Below, in pieces: positions 7,849-16,365 of a DNA stretch of 64,000 nucleotides. Source of the stretch: Nonomuraea basaltis (GTDB lineage Bacteria > Actinomycetota > Actinomycetes > Streptosporangiales > Streptosporangiaceae); the NCBI RefSeq assembly GCF_005893125.1, contig NZ_VCJS01000041.1, forward strand, positions 1 through 64,000, read 5' to 3'. Made by a program: the position numbers and the translations under genes. Numbering within the stretch: position 1 is the stretch's first letter; the number at the start of each line of letters is the position of its first letter. The notes below the pieces were generated by a model. The model was not told the origin of the DNA. It searched no databases and saw only the letters and a list, made by a program, of their open reading frames with translations.

Positions 7849-8900
7849 CGGCCCACCATGAGCTTCTGCAGGTCCTTCGTGCTCTGCACCCGGGTGTTGC
7901 GCAGCGGTGGCGGCGCCTGCATCCCGTACGGGCAGGGCGCCGGGCCCAGGGCGAGGCAGGGGACCGCGGTGATGAAGTAGTGGCCGCGGTTGACGGTGGA
8001 GTACGCGCGGGCGAACAGCGGCTGCAGCGTGCTGATCGTGGTGTCGATCCGGTTCACGTTCCGCCGGATGCCGCCGGTCAGCCCGGACAGGTTGTCGACG
8101 AGGGCGCCGAGTTCGCCGGCGTTCTTGCCGAGCACCTCGTTCTGGGTGTGGATCGTGGCCGACAGCTCCACCAGCGAGTCGTCGATCAGCTTCCGGTTGT
8201 CGGCGAACGCGTCCGACAGCGTGACGAGGTTGTCGACGAGCTGCTCGATCTGCTTGTCGCGCCGGGCGACCACGCCGGTGACCGTGGCGTAGTCCTCCAG
8301 CAGCTGCTCGATGGTCTTCCCGCGGTCGTTGACCGTGCTGGTGATGGCGTTGACGTTGTCGAGCAGCCGCGGGATGTTGCGCTGGTTGCCCTTGAGCGAC
8401 TTGGCGGCGGCGGTGAGCAGCTGGTTGATCTGCTCGGGGTCCAGGCTGCGGGTCAGCGGGCCGAGGTCGCTGACCAGCTCCCCGATGTCCACCACGGAGG
8501 AGGTGCGCGCGATGCGCCCGCCGGCCGGCAGCCGGTCAGGGGCGGTGCCGGGCAGCAGGTAGACCACGCGCTGGCCGACGGCGTCGCGCCAGCGGATGGC
8601 GGCCTCGGTGTCGGCGGGGACCCGGACCGCGTCCTGCACCTCCAGGGTCACCTCGGCTCTGCCGTCGACGACCCTGATGGCGTCCACCTGGCCCACCGGC
8701 GCCCCGGCGATCTTGACCTGGTCGCCTTCGGCCAGCCCGGACACGTCGTCGAACGTGGCGACGAGCCGGTAGCCGCCGCCCGCGCCGATCCGCTCGATCT
8801 GCACGCTGATCAGCACGATCAGCGACATGGTCACCCCGATGAACAGCGCGAACCGGAGGAAGGTCCAGCGGCGGCGGATGCGCTCCCCGGAGAAGGCCAT
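7845..8900 (-). CDS. Mce-family protein, second in operon (MceB-like)
   Basis: 351 residues. N-terminal TM helix (RFALFIGVTMSLIVLISVQI), then the Mce domain with YRLVATFDDVSGLAEGDQVK, IAGAPVGQVDAIRVVDGRAE and GQRVVYLLPGTAPD. Long amphipathic helices follow (ITSTVNDRGKTIEQLLEDYA), with a cysteine pair near the end (AVPCLALGPAPCPYG) as in other MceB/MceD-type chains. The ATG lies one base downstream of the MceA-like stop on the coding strand. Confidence 0.9.
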   Translation of the reverse strand: MAFSGERIRRRWTFLRFALFIGVTMSLIVLISVQIERIGAGGGYRLVATFDDVSGLAEGDQVKIAGAPVGQVDAIRVVDGRAEVTLEVQDAVRVPADTEAAIRWRDAVGQRVVYLLPGTAPDRLPAGGRIARTSSVVDIGELVSDLGPLTRSLDPEQINQLLTAAAKSLKGNQRNIPRLLDNVNAITSTVNDRGKTIEQLLEDYATVTGVVARRDKQIEQLVDNLVTLSDAFADNRKLIDDSLVELSATIHTQNEVLGKNAGELGALVDNLSGLTGGIRRNVNRIDTTISTLQPLFARAYSTVNRGHYFITAVPCLALGPAPCPYGMQAPPPLRNTRVQSTKDLQKLMVGR

Positions 8901-8901
8901 G

Positions 8902-9921
8902 TCAGTCCCTCCCGTCGGTGGGGCCGCAGGAGCCGACGATCAGCTCGCAAATGTCGGTCGCGACGAACGCCTCGACCTGGATCTGGCGGCTGTTGCCCGG
9001 TCCCTGGGCCTCGATCAGCTCGTTGAGCAGGTCGACGAGCCGGTTCAGCCCGCGTACGCCGTCGCCGGCCAGGCCGAGCTGGGCGTAGATGAGCGCGGCC
9101 ACCCGCTCGCCCGAGTGCACCCCCGCCCGCAGGTTCTGCCGGTGCTTGCCCAGGCCGTGCGCCGCCTGGCCGGAGACGGAGGTGACCTCCTGGAGCAGGA
9201 CGCGCACCTTATCGGCGCGTTTGAGCAGGTCCGGGGTGATGACGTTGACGTCGGACGAGATCGAGACGAGCTCGTCGCCCTTGTCCGACAGGGCCGTGCC
9301 GAGCGTGGCGGCGTCGCGCAGGAACTGCCGGGCCCGACCGCGCTGCCGGTGCGCGACGCCCACGACGGTGCCGGCGTCGCCGATCAGCTCGCGCAGGTGC
9401 TCGCCGTTGCCGTCGAGGCCCTTGGCCAGGGTGTGCACGATGACCGTGACCTCGCGCGGGTCGACGGCGTCCAGGCCGCGGTAGGCGTCGCCGAGTGTGT
9501 CGGACAGGTCCAGTGGCCCCTCGGTGTCGGTGATGACGGCGCCGCCGGCCAGGTAGGGGCCGGTGGTCTCGCCCGTGCCCGGGGTCAGGCTGACGAACTT
9601 GGGGCCGAACACCGACGTCGGCTCGATGGAGGCGACCGTGGACTCGGGCACCCTGACGCCGGGCTCGATGTGCATGGTCACCACGGCCCTGCCCTTGGCG
9701 TCGAGAGACACGCCCGTCACGTCCCCGACCGTGATGCCGCGGATCTTGACCGGCGAGTTGGTGTCCAGGCCCTGACCGGCGCGGGCGAACACGGCGTCGA
9801 TCCGCGTACCGCGCAGCTCGGTCGTCGTGCGCACCACGAACACCGTCGCCGCCGCCAGCACGGCGAGCACGGCGAACGCGACGCCGACGCGGGCGGCGAG
9901 GGAGAGTTCGAATCGGGTCAC
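8902..9921 (-). CDS. Mce-family protein, first in operon (MceA-like)
   Basis: 339 residues from GTG 9921, 4 bases after the permease stop. N-terminal TM helix (VGVAFAVLAVLAAATVFVV), then the Mce domain: TRIDAVFARAGQGLDTNSPV, KIRGITVGDVTGVSLDAKGR and TSVFGPKFVSLTPGTGE. A helical C-terminal region follows, ending with two cysteines (DICELIVGSCGP). It is the first of the six Mce chains after the two YrbE permeases, the canonical order in actinobacteria. The MceG-type ATPase that powers such systems is not in the window and is normally encoded at a distant locus. Confidence 0.9.
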   Translation of the reverse strand: MTRFELSLAARVGVAFAVLAVLAAATVFVVRTTTELRGTRIDAVFARAGQGLDTNSPVKIRGITVGDVTGVSLDAKGRAVVTMHIEPGVRVPESTVASIEPTSVFGPKFVSLTPGTGETTGPYLAGGAVITDTEGPLDLSDTLGDAYRGLDAVDPREVTVIVHTLAKGLDGNGEHLRELIGDAGTVVGVAHRQRGRARQFLRDAATLGTALSDKGDELVSISSDVNVITPDLLKRADKVRVLLQEVTSVSGQAAHGLGKHRQNLRAGVHSGERVAALIYAQLGLAGDGVRGLNRLVDLLNELIEAQGPGNSRQIQVEAFVATDICELIVGSCGPTDGRD

Positions 9922-9925
9922 CGGC

Positions 9926-10780
9926 TCACCCCGTCAGCGGTATGTTGCCGCCGCCGCCCCAGAACAGGTACGACAGCAGCAGGTTGAGCAGCACGATCGT
10001 GACGATCGACTGGCGGATGGCACGGCCCGCCGCCACCCCCACGCCGACCGGACCGCCGGTGGCGTAGAAGCCGTGGTAGCAGTGGATCACGACGACCGCG
10101 AACGCGAACACGCCCACCTTGGCGACGCTGAACAGGATGTCGCTGACCGGCAGGTACAGGTAGAAGTAGTAGTCGTAGACCCCGGGCGCCAGGCCGAACA
10201 GCACCGTGCACATCAGCCGCGTGGCGAAGAAGCTGGCGAACAGCGCGATCAGGTAGATCGGCATCAGCGCCAGCAGCGCCGCCACCACCCGGGTGCAGAT
10301 CAGGTAGGTGAAGGCGTTGATGCCCATCACCTCCAGCGCGTCGATCTCCTCCGAGATCCGCATCGCGCCCAGCTCCGCCGTGAAGGACGAGCCCACCTGC
10401 GCCGCCAGCGCCGTGGCCGCGATGATCGGGGTGATCTCCCGGACGTTGGCGAAGCTGCCGACCAGGCCCATGAACGACTCGGCGCCGATCGCCTGCAACC
10501 CCTGGTAGCCCTGCAGGCCGACGGTCGCGCCCACGACGAACGCCATCGTGAACACCACGAAGATCATGCCGCCGCCGATGACGGTCGCGCCGACGCCCAC
10601 CACGACGTCGCTGACCTGCCTGAGGACGACCTTGAAGTAACGCAGCCGGAGCACGACGTCGCGGACCGAGTAGAACAGCACCTTCCACACGAACAGCGGC
10701 CAGTCGGCCAGCGTCGCGAACCGCTCGGCGAGATCCCGCCCCCGGTAGGCGAGCTGAAGCCCGGCCGACCGTGTCAGCAT
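9926..10780 (-). CDS. MlaE/YrbE-family ABC permease (YrbEB-like)
   Basis: 284 residues with about six hydrophobic segments (VVVGVGATVIGGGMIFVVFT, ALLALMPIYLIALFASFFAT, VFAFAVVVIHCYHGFYATGG). The MlaE signature includes TALAAQVGSSFTAELGAMRI, ISEEIDALEVMGINAFTYLI and GPVGVGVAAGRAIRQS. It is the second of the two inner-membrane permeases that dimerise to receive lipid from the Mce tunnel. Ten bases separate it from the upstream permease. The C-terminus is short and glycine-rich (WGGGGNIPLTG). Confidence 0.93.
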   Translation of the reverse strand: MLTRSAGLQLAYRGRDLAERFATLADWPLFVWKVLFYSVRDVVLRLRYFKVVLRQVSDVVVGVGATVIGGGMIFVVFTMAFVVGATVGLQGYQGLQAIGAESFMGLVGSFANVREITPIIAATALAAQVGSSFTAELGAMRISEEIDALEVMGINAFTYLICTRVVAALLALMPIYLIALFASFFATRLMCTVLFGLAPGVYDYYFYLYLPVSDILFSVAKVGVFAFAVVVIHCYHGFYATGGPVGVGVAAGRAIRQSIVTIVLLNLLLSYLFWGGGGNIPLTG

Positions 10781-10790
10781 GGTGTCACCA

Positions 10791-11603
10791 TCACAGGGAC
10801 CTCGGCGGGTAGGCCAGGAAGTAGACCGCGGAGATCACGTAGTTGAACGTGAACACCAGCATGAACGTCACCACGGTCGACTGGTTGACCGCCCGGCCCA
10901 CGCCGACCGGGCTGGTCGCGCACGTCATGCCCTTGTAGCAGGCGACCGCCGCCGCGATGAACCCGAAGATCCACGCCTTGAACAGCGTGACGTACAGGTC
11001 GGAGGCGACGACCAGGGACAGCGCCCCGTCGAAGTACGCGCCCGGGGTGACGCCCTGCACCACCACGTTGAAGAAGTAGCCGCCGCTCGCCCCGGCCAGG
11101 ATCACCAGCGGGCACAGGCACACCGCGATCGTGCTGGCCGCCCACATGCGCGGCGTGACCAGGCGATGGATCGGATTGACCGACATGACCTCCATCGCGC
11201 TCAGCTCGTCGCGGATGTGGCGCGCGCCGATGTCGGAGGTCATCGCGCTGCCGCCGGCCCCGGCGATCAGCAGCGCGCTGGCCAGCGGTGCCACCTCGCG
11301 GATCAGGCCGACGAAGACCGCGCTGCCGGTGGCCGAGCCCGCGCCGAGCTGCCAGGCCAGCTCGCCCACCTGCAGCGCCACGGTCGCGCCCAGCGGCAGG
11401 GAGACGAGCAGGACGGGGACGCTGGTGACGCGGGCGAGGAACCAGCACTGGTCGACGAACTCCCACCACCAGCTCTTGATGTCCCAGCTGCGGCGCATCC
11501 CTTCCAGGGCGATGACGAACAGGTCACCGACCTGGCCGAGCGCGGAACCGGCCCGGCGCGCGACAAACCCGGACAGGGTCATGGGCCGCTCGCCCGCGCG
11601 CAT
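10791..11603 (-). CDS. MlaE/YrbE-family ABC permease (YrbEA-like), first gene of mce operon
   Basis: 270 residues; ATG 11603, with an in-frame ATG at 11582 as alternative. MlaE features: APLASALLIAGAGGSAMTSD, RHIRDELSAMEVMSVNPIHR (the EIDALxxMG-type loop) and GVGRAVNQSTVVTFMLVFTF. It pairs with the second permease as the membrane part of a lipid importer. As the promoter-proximal gene it sets the start of an operon that runs without gaps larger than 10 bases to the phosphopantetheinyl transferase. The 147 bases upstream show no certain operator. Confidence 0.93.
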   Translation of the reverse strand: MRAGERPMTLSGFVARRAGSALGQVGDLFVIALEGMRRSWDIKSWWWEFVDQCWFLARVTSVPVLLVSLPLGATVALQVGELAWQLGAGSATGSAVFVGLIREVAPLASALLIAGAGGSAMTSDIGARHIRDELSAMEVMSVNPIHRLVTPRMWAASTIAVCLCPLVILAGASGGYFFNVVVQGVTPGAYFDGALSLVVASDLYVTLFKAWIFGFIAAAVACYKGMTCATSPVGVGRAVNQSTVVTFMLVFTFNYVISAVYFLAYPPRSL

Positions 11604-11750
11604 GTTCCCGCCATGAGCACCTCCGCCGCCTACGGATGAGCCACCCTACTGACGGGTTGTCTAGTAGTCGACGCTTTCGCTGGAATTTGAGGAAAAGGTA
11701 TGAGACCCAGATCACACCTTGTCAGCCCAGCACGAAAGGTGACCGCTTCG

Positions 11751-13154
11751 TTACAAAAGGGCACCCATCCAGGACTCGATCTCGTCCGGGTGGCGCGGCA
11801 GCCCGGCGGACATCATGGCGGCGCCGTCGGCGGTGACGACCAGGTCGTCCTCAATGCGGATGCCCATGCCGCGCAGCTCCTCGGGCAGCGTCAGGTCGTC
11901 CGGCTGGAAGTAGAGCCCCGGCTCCACCGTGAGCACGTGGCCCTCCTCCAGGACGCCGTCCAGGTAGACCTCGGCCCGAGACTTCGCGCAGTCGTGCACG
12001 TCCAGGCCGAGCATGTGGCCGCTGCTGCACAGCGTGTACCGCCGGTACAGGCCCGTCTCCATGAGCGCGTCGGCCGAGCCCTTCAGCAGGCCCCAGTCGC
12101 GCAGGCCCTCGCAGATCACGCGCATGGCCGCCAGGTGGAAGTCGCGGAAGCGGGCGCCCGGCCGGAGCGCGGCGATGGCCGCCGTCTGCGCCTCGTACAC
12201 CAGCTCGTACGCCTGCCGCTGCACGGCGCTGAACCGCCCCGACAAGGGGAACGTCCGGGTCACGTCGGCCGTGTAGAGCGTGTCCGACTCGACCCCCGCG
12301 TCCAGCAGCAGCAGGTCACCGGCGTTCAGCGCGCCGTCGTTGCGGATCCAGTGCAGCACGCACGCGTGCGCCCCGGAGGCGACGATGCTCTCGTACCCGA
12401 CCGTGTTGCCCTCCAGCCGTGACCGCAGCCCGAACACACCCTCCAGGTACCGCTCACCCCGGGGGTGCCCGAGCGCCTGGGGCAGGGCGCGCACGACGTC
12501 CTCGAAGCCGCGCACGGTGGCGTCCACGGCCGACCGCAGCTCGCCGATCTCCCACTCGTCCTTGACCAGCCGCAGCTCCGACAGGAACGCCTCCAGCTCG
12601 GCGTCGCCGTCGCCGTGCGGCACCCGCGCGTCCACCGAGGCGTCCACCGAGGCGTCCACGCCGCGCAGCACCCGGGCGGGCCCGCTCAGGTCCAGGTCGC
12701 GGATGTGCGCGCACGCCACCTGGTACAGCTCGGCCGCCTCCGCCAGGTCCGGCCGGCGGCCGGCCCAGAACTCGCCATAGCGGCGGTCGCGGTAGAACTC
12801 CTGGCCCTGCGCGCGCGGTGAGCGCGGCCGCACGTACAGGACGCTCTCCCCGGACGGCTCGATCACGAGCACGTCGCCGGGCTCGCCCGCGCCTGTCAGA
12901 TATGAGTACGCGCTGTGCGGCCGGAACCGGTAGTCGCTGTCGTTGCTGCGGACCTTGAGCGTGCCCGCCGGGATCACCAGCCGCTCGCCGGGGAAGCGGC
13001 CGGCCAGCGCGGCGCGGCGCTTGGCCGCCCAGGGTGCGATCGGCAGCGCCGCCACATCGATGCGCCGGGTGTCCGCCCAGCCCGTCCGCATGAACGCGGC
13101 CAGTTCGTCGGTGACAGGCAGGTCATGGCTACCGATGTTCAGCGGCTCGGTCAT
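11751..13154 (-). CDS. pepP: Xaa-Pro aminopeptidase (aminopeptidase P, M24B)
   Basis: 467 residues. Cytoplasmic metallopeptidase that removes N-terminal residues ahead of proline. The N-terminal AMP_N domain (residues about 40-180, with RSNDSDYRFRPHSAYSYLTG) is followed by the pita-bread catalytic domain. Dinuclear metal ligands are visible: LLLDAGVESDTLYTADVTRT (two Asp), SSGHMLGLDVHD (His), LTVEPGLYF (Glu) and IRIEDDLVV (Glu). A short duplicated DASVDASVDARV insert lies between the two domains. It stands alone on the minus strand and is divergent from the CBS gene. Confidence 0.95.
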   Translation of the reverse strand: MTEPLNIGSHDLPVTDELAAFMRTGWADTRRIDVAALPIAPWAAKRRAALAGRFPGERLVIPAGTLKVRSNDSDYRFRPHSAYSYLTGAGEPGDVLVIEPSGESVLYVRPRSPRAQGQEFYRDRRYGEFWAGRRPDLAEAAELYQVACAHIRDLDLSGPARVLRGVDASVDASVDARVPHGDGDAELEAFLSELRLVKDEWEIGELRSAVDATVRGFEDVVRALPQALGHPRGERYLEGVFGLRSRLEGNTVGYESIVASGAHACVLHWIRNDGALNAGDLLLLDAGVESDTLYTADVTRTFPLSGRFSAVQRQAYELVYEAQTAAIAALRPGARFRDFHLAAMRVICEGLRDWGLLKGSADALMETGLYRRYTLCSSGHMLGLDVHDCAKSRAEVYLDGVLEEGHVLTVEPGLYFQPDDLTLPEELRGMGIRIEDDLVVTADGAAMMSAGLPRHPDEIESWMGALL

Positions 13155-13299
13155 CTAATAGCATCCCTGTTCAGGTGAGATTTCGGTCTTTGTACGGGAT
13201 TTAGTACGGCAAGCAGCCTATGTGACGGCTTGACTCCATACCCGTGGGGTTGTTTGCCTTGACCCAGGGTTTGGAACACTGAGGGCAGAGGTGGTGCAC

Positions 13300-13728
13300 A
13301 TGCTCATCGGGACGATCCTTCGCGGCAAGGGCAGCGACGTGACGACCGTGGTACCGGGGGCGTCCGTACGGGAGCTGCTCGCCAAGCTCGCCGAGCACAA
13401 CATCGGCGCCGTGGTGGTCTCCACTGACGGCACCACGATCGCGGGGATCGTCTCCGAACGCGACGTCGTGCGCCACCTGCACGACCGCGGGGCGGCGGTC
13501 CTGGAGGAGCCGGTGTCCGCGATCATGACGACGGACGTCCGCACGGTCGGCCCCGGCGAGAACGTCGACTCGCTGCGGCAGATCATGACCACGCAGCGGT
13601 TCCGGCACATGCCCGTGGTCGAGAACGGCCGGCTCGTCGGCATCGTCAGCATCGGCGACGTGGTGAAGAGCGCCATCGAGGAGCTGGAGACAGAGAAGGC
13701 GTCGCTCGTCGACTACCTCCACCGTTGA
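13300..13728 (+). CDS. CBS-pair domain protein
   Basis: 142 residues, two tandem CBS motifs and nothing else: the first spans roughly residues 1-65 (ELLAKLAEHNIGAVVVSTDG, GIVSERDVVRHLHDRG), the second 70-130 (VSAIMTTDVRTVGPGENVDS, RFRHMPVVENGRLVGIVSIG). CBS pairs bind adenine nucleotides and act as energy sensors; stand-alone versions are common in actinobacteria and their partners are mostly unknown. ATG 13300 has an AGAGG-type ribosome site 8 bases upstream; GTG 13291 is an alternative. Confidence 0.9.
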   Translation: MLIGTILRGKGSDVTTVVPGASVRELLAKLAEHNIGAVVVSTDGTTIAGIVSERDVVRHLHDRGAAVLEEPVSAIMTTDVRTVGPGENVDSLRQIMTTQRFRHMPVVENGRLVGIVSIGDVVKSAIEELETEKASLVDYLHR

Positions 13729-13752
13729 CAGTGATGGCACGCTTGGTCCGTG

Positions 13753-14388
13753 ATGTACGGACCTCCTGGATACCCGCCTGAGTACCCGCGGGCGACGAGC
13801 AGTCCGACGATCATCCTGCTCGTCTCCGGGCTCGCCGCACTGCTGGGCTTCCTGCTGGGCGTCTTCGTGGGCTTCGGCGCGGGGACGGTGCCGGAGTCGC
13901 CCGAGCCCAGGGTCACGGTGACGATCGAGGACACCGAGCCACCCCCCGGCCAGCAGACGACCGAGGCGCCACAGACCACGCCATCGGAGGCGGTCCCCAG
14001 CCAGCCGGGGAACACGCAGCAGCCGGGAGCCACCCAACCGGGAGCCACGCAGCCGGGAGCCACTCAGCCGGGAGCCACGCAGCCTGGCGCCACCCAGCCT
14101 GGCGCCACGCGAAGCGCCTCGCCTGGCGGAACGGCCACCAACCCCGCCGTCAACCAGGCCTCCCTGCGCACGCTGGTCGTCGGCAAGGACATACAGCCGG
14201 GCACCTACCGGACGGCCGGGCCGATGACCGGGTTCCCCATGTGCTTCTGGGCCCGGATGAAGAGCACGTCCGCCAACCCGGCCGACGTGATCACGTCAGG
14301 CACGCCGGCGGGCCCCGACACCGTCACCATCCAGGCCACCGACAAGGCGTTCCAGACCGGCGGATGCGCGGAGTGGACCCGAGCGTGA
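13753..14388 (+). CDS. membrane-anchored surface protein with QPGAT repeats
   Basis: 211 residues; GTG 13750 could also start it. Short Pro/Tyr-rich cytoplasmic start, one TM helix (TIILLVSGLAALLGFLLGVF), then a Thr/Pro-rich extracellular stalk with six copies of the QPGAT pentapeptide. The C-terminal domain (about residues 140-211) reads VGKDIQPGTYRTAG, CFWARMKSTS and TDKAFQTGGCAEWTRA. It has two cysteines and resembles a small secreted domain common in actinomycete hypothetical proteins. Function unknown. It likely projects a sensor or binding module from the membrane. Confidence 0.75.
   Translation: MYGPPGYPPEYPRATSSPTIILLVSGLAALLGFLLGVFVGFGAGTVPESPEPRVTVTIEDTEPPPGQQTTEAPQTTPSEAVPSQPGNTQQPGATQPGATQPGATQPGATQPGATQPGATRSASPGGTATNPAVNQASLRTLVVGKDIQPGTYRTAGPMTGFPMCFWARMKSTSANPADVITSGTPAGPDTVTIQATDKAFQTGGCAEWTRA
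14023..14112 (+). repeat. six 15-bp tandem repeats encoding a QPGAT stalk
   Basis: Six in-frame 15-base units starting CCGGGAGCCAC (last two CCTGGCGCCAC) encode the stalk of the surface protein. The unit length preserves the reading frame, so copy number can change by slippage without breaking the gene. The last two units share substitutions, which suggests a recent duplication within the array. Confidence 0.9.
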
Positions 14389-14597
14389 TTCTTTTGTGCC
14401 GCAAAGCCTGGACAACAGAGCAGGAACGCGCAATTCTATGCGGCAACAGAAGGGAGGCACGTCCGAGCGTGCTGGCGTGACGCCCTGCGGCTATGGGCCA
14501 CGCCACTCCGGCGTCCCCGGCACGGACGCGAAGCGGAGAGTGCGGAACAGCGCGCATCGCCACTTGTCGAGAACCCTTTCGTTCACGAGGAGTGTCC

Positions 14598-15461
14598 ATG
14601 CGCCTATCTGCGCTCGTATCCGCGGCCACGCTGGCCGTCACCGCTCTCGTCTCCACCCCCGCCGCCGCCCAGCCCCAGGCGGCCGCCCTGCCCGCGCCCG
14701 TCCCGTGTAACGGCTGCTGGCAGCCCGCGCTCAACACCAGCTGGCAGTGGCAGCTCTCCTCCCTGCCCGCGAAGCCGTTCCTCGACGTGCAGATGTACGA
14801 CATCGACGGGTTCATGGCGGCCAAGGACGGCGCGATCGTCAAGTCGCTCAAGGCGGACAAGCCCGGCCGCCGCGTCGTCTGCTACATCAGCGCCGGAACG
14901 TACGAGGACTGGCGCCCCGACGAGAGCCGGTTCCCCGAGGAGGTGCTCGGCGAGCCGCTGGAGGAGTGGCCGGGCGAGCGCTGGCTGGACATCCGCAAGT
15001 ACACCGGCGAGCTCGGCGAGATCATGAAGGCCCGGCTCGACATGTGCAAGGCCGCCGGGTTCGACGCCGTGGAGCCGGACAACGTCGACGGCTACAGCAA
15101 CGACAGCGGCTTCCCCCTCAAGGCCGCCGACCAGCTCGCCTACAACGCCTGGTTCGCCAACGAGGCGCACAAGCGGGGCCTGTCCGTCGCGCTCAAGAAC
15201 GACGTGGAGCAGATCCCCCGGCTGCTGCCGTACTTCGACTTCGCGGTCAACGAGGAGTGCTGGGAGCACTCCGAGTGCACCACCGCCCAGAACGGCGGCT
15301 ACGGCTACGACCAGTTCGTCAAGGCGGGCAAGGCCGTGTTCCAGGTGGAGTACAACCTGGCCACCTCGAAGTTCTGCGCCAAGTCCAACGCGCAGAACTT
15401 CAACTCGCTCAAGAAGAAGTACGACCTCGACGCCTACCGCGTGCCCTGCCGTGGCGCGTGA
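14598..15461 (+). CDS. secreted GH114-family endo-alpha-1,4-polygalactosaminidase-like enzyme
   Basis: 287 residues from ATG 14598, which follows an AGGAG ribosome site. Signal peptide (LAVTALVSTPAAAQ), then a single TIM-barrel domain of the GH114 type: WQWQLSS near the start, DVQMYDIDGF, RRVVCYISAGTYEDWRPD, EPDNVDGYSNDSGF with the acidic catalytic-site cluster, ALKNDVEQ and FAVNEECWEHSEC. GH114 enzymes cleave alpha-1,4-linked galactosamine polymers. It opens a coupled operon with a PfkB kinase, a GH4 glycosidase and a carbohydrate ABC importer, so it probably releases the oligosaccharides that the importer takes up. The exact polymer is an inference. Confidence 0.85.
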   Translation: MRLSALVSAATLAVTALVSTPAAAQPQAAALPAPVPCNGCWQPALNTSWQWQLSSLPAKPFLDVQMYDIDGFMAAKDGAIVKSLKADKPGRRVVCYISAGTYEDWRPDESRFPEEVLGEPLEEWPGERWLDIRKYTGELGEIMKARLDMCKAAGFDAVEPDNVDGYSNDSGFPLKAADQLAYNAWFANEAHKRGLSVALKNDVEQIPRLLPYFDFAVNEECWEHSECTTAQNGGYGYDQFVKAGKAVFQVEYNLATSKFCAKSNAQNFNSLKKKYDLDAYRVPCRGA

Positions 15462-16365
15462 ATTCGACCTGCTGGTCGTCGGTGACGCCAACCCCGACGT
15501 GGTGCTCTCCGGGGCGCCGCGGGAGCCGGCGTTCGGCCAGCGCGAGCAGCTCGTCTCCGGCGGCGACCTCGTCCTCGGCGGGTCCGGCGCGATCACCGCG
15601 TGCGGGGCGGCCAGGCTGGGCCTGCGCACCGCTTTCGCCGGGCGCGTGGGCGACGACGCGGCCGGGCGCTTCGTGCTGGGCGTCCTGGCCGAGCGCGGCG
15701 TGGACGTCTCGCACTGCGTGATCGGCTCCCGGCCGACGGCCATGACCGTGGTGCTCGCCGACGGGAGCGACCGGGCCATCCTCACTTCGCCGGGCTGCCT
15801 GCCGTACCTGACCGTGGAGGACGTGCCGCGCGGCCTGGCGAGCCACGTACACGTGTCGTCGTATTTCCTGCAACCGGCGCTGGCGGCCGGGCTCCCCGGT
15901 CTCCTGGCGGGGGAGCGGAGGGCGGGCGCCACCACATCCCTGGACACCAACGACGACCCCGCGGGCGCCTGGGACGGCCTCGCGGACGTGCTGCCCGAGG
16001 TGGACGTGTTCCTGCCCAACGCCGCCGAGGCCGCCGCCATCGCCGCCCGGCTGTTCGGCGCCGGCCACGAGTGCGTCGAGGCCGCGGCGGCCAGGCTGGG
16101 CGGGCTCGGCCCGGCCGTGATCGTCAAGGACGGCGGGAACGGCGCGCTGGCCTGGGAGTCCGGCCTGCTCACGCGAGCCGCCGCCGGGCCCGTCGAGCCG
16201 GTCGACACCGTCGGCGCCGGCGACAGCTTCAACGCCGGGTTCATCGCCGCCCGGCTGCGCGGGATGAGCCTGGGCGAATGCCTGCGCGTGGCCGTGACCT
16301 GCGGATCCCTCTCGACCCAGGCCCCCGGCGGCACCGCCGCCCAGCCCACGTGGAAGGACCTATGA
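15451..16365 (+). CDS. PfkB-family carbohydrate kinase
   Basis: 304 residues from GTG 15451, overlapping the GH114 gene by 11 bases. Ribokinase fold: LVVGDANPDVVLSG at the start, LVLGGSGAITACGAARLG (first PfkB signature), SLDTNDDPAG, FLPNAAEAAAIA and the anion-hole/catalytic-base motif DTVGAGDSFNAGF with the conserved Asp. It would phosphorylate a monosaccharide released by the adjacent GH4 enzyme. The sugar (amino sugar, hexose or ketose) cannot be chosen from the sequence. Confidence 0.9.
   Translation: MAREFDLLVVGDANPDVVLSGAPREPAFGQREQLVSGGDLVLGGSGAITACGAARLGLRTAFAGRVGDDAAGRFVLGVLAERGVDVSHCVIGSRPTAMTVVLADGSDRAILTSPGCLPYLTVEDVPRGLASHVHVSSYFLQPALAAGLPGLLAGERRAGATTSLDTNDDPAGAWDGLADVLPEVDVFLPNAAEAAAIAARLFGAGHECVEAAAARLGGLGPAVIVKDGGNGALAWESGLLTRAAAGPVEPVDTVGAGDSFNAGFIAARLRGMSLGECLRVAVTCGSLSTQAPGGTAAQPTWKDL

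Noticed and set aside
12619-12665. Short duplicated DASVDASVDA segment in aminopeptidase P as a mobile repeat
   Set aside because: A simple in-frame slippage duplication inside one gene; no copies elsewhere in the window.
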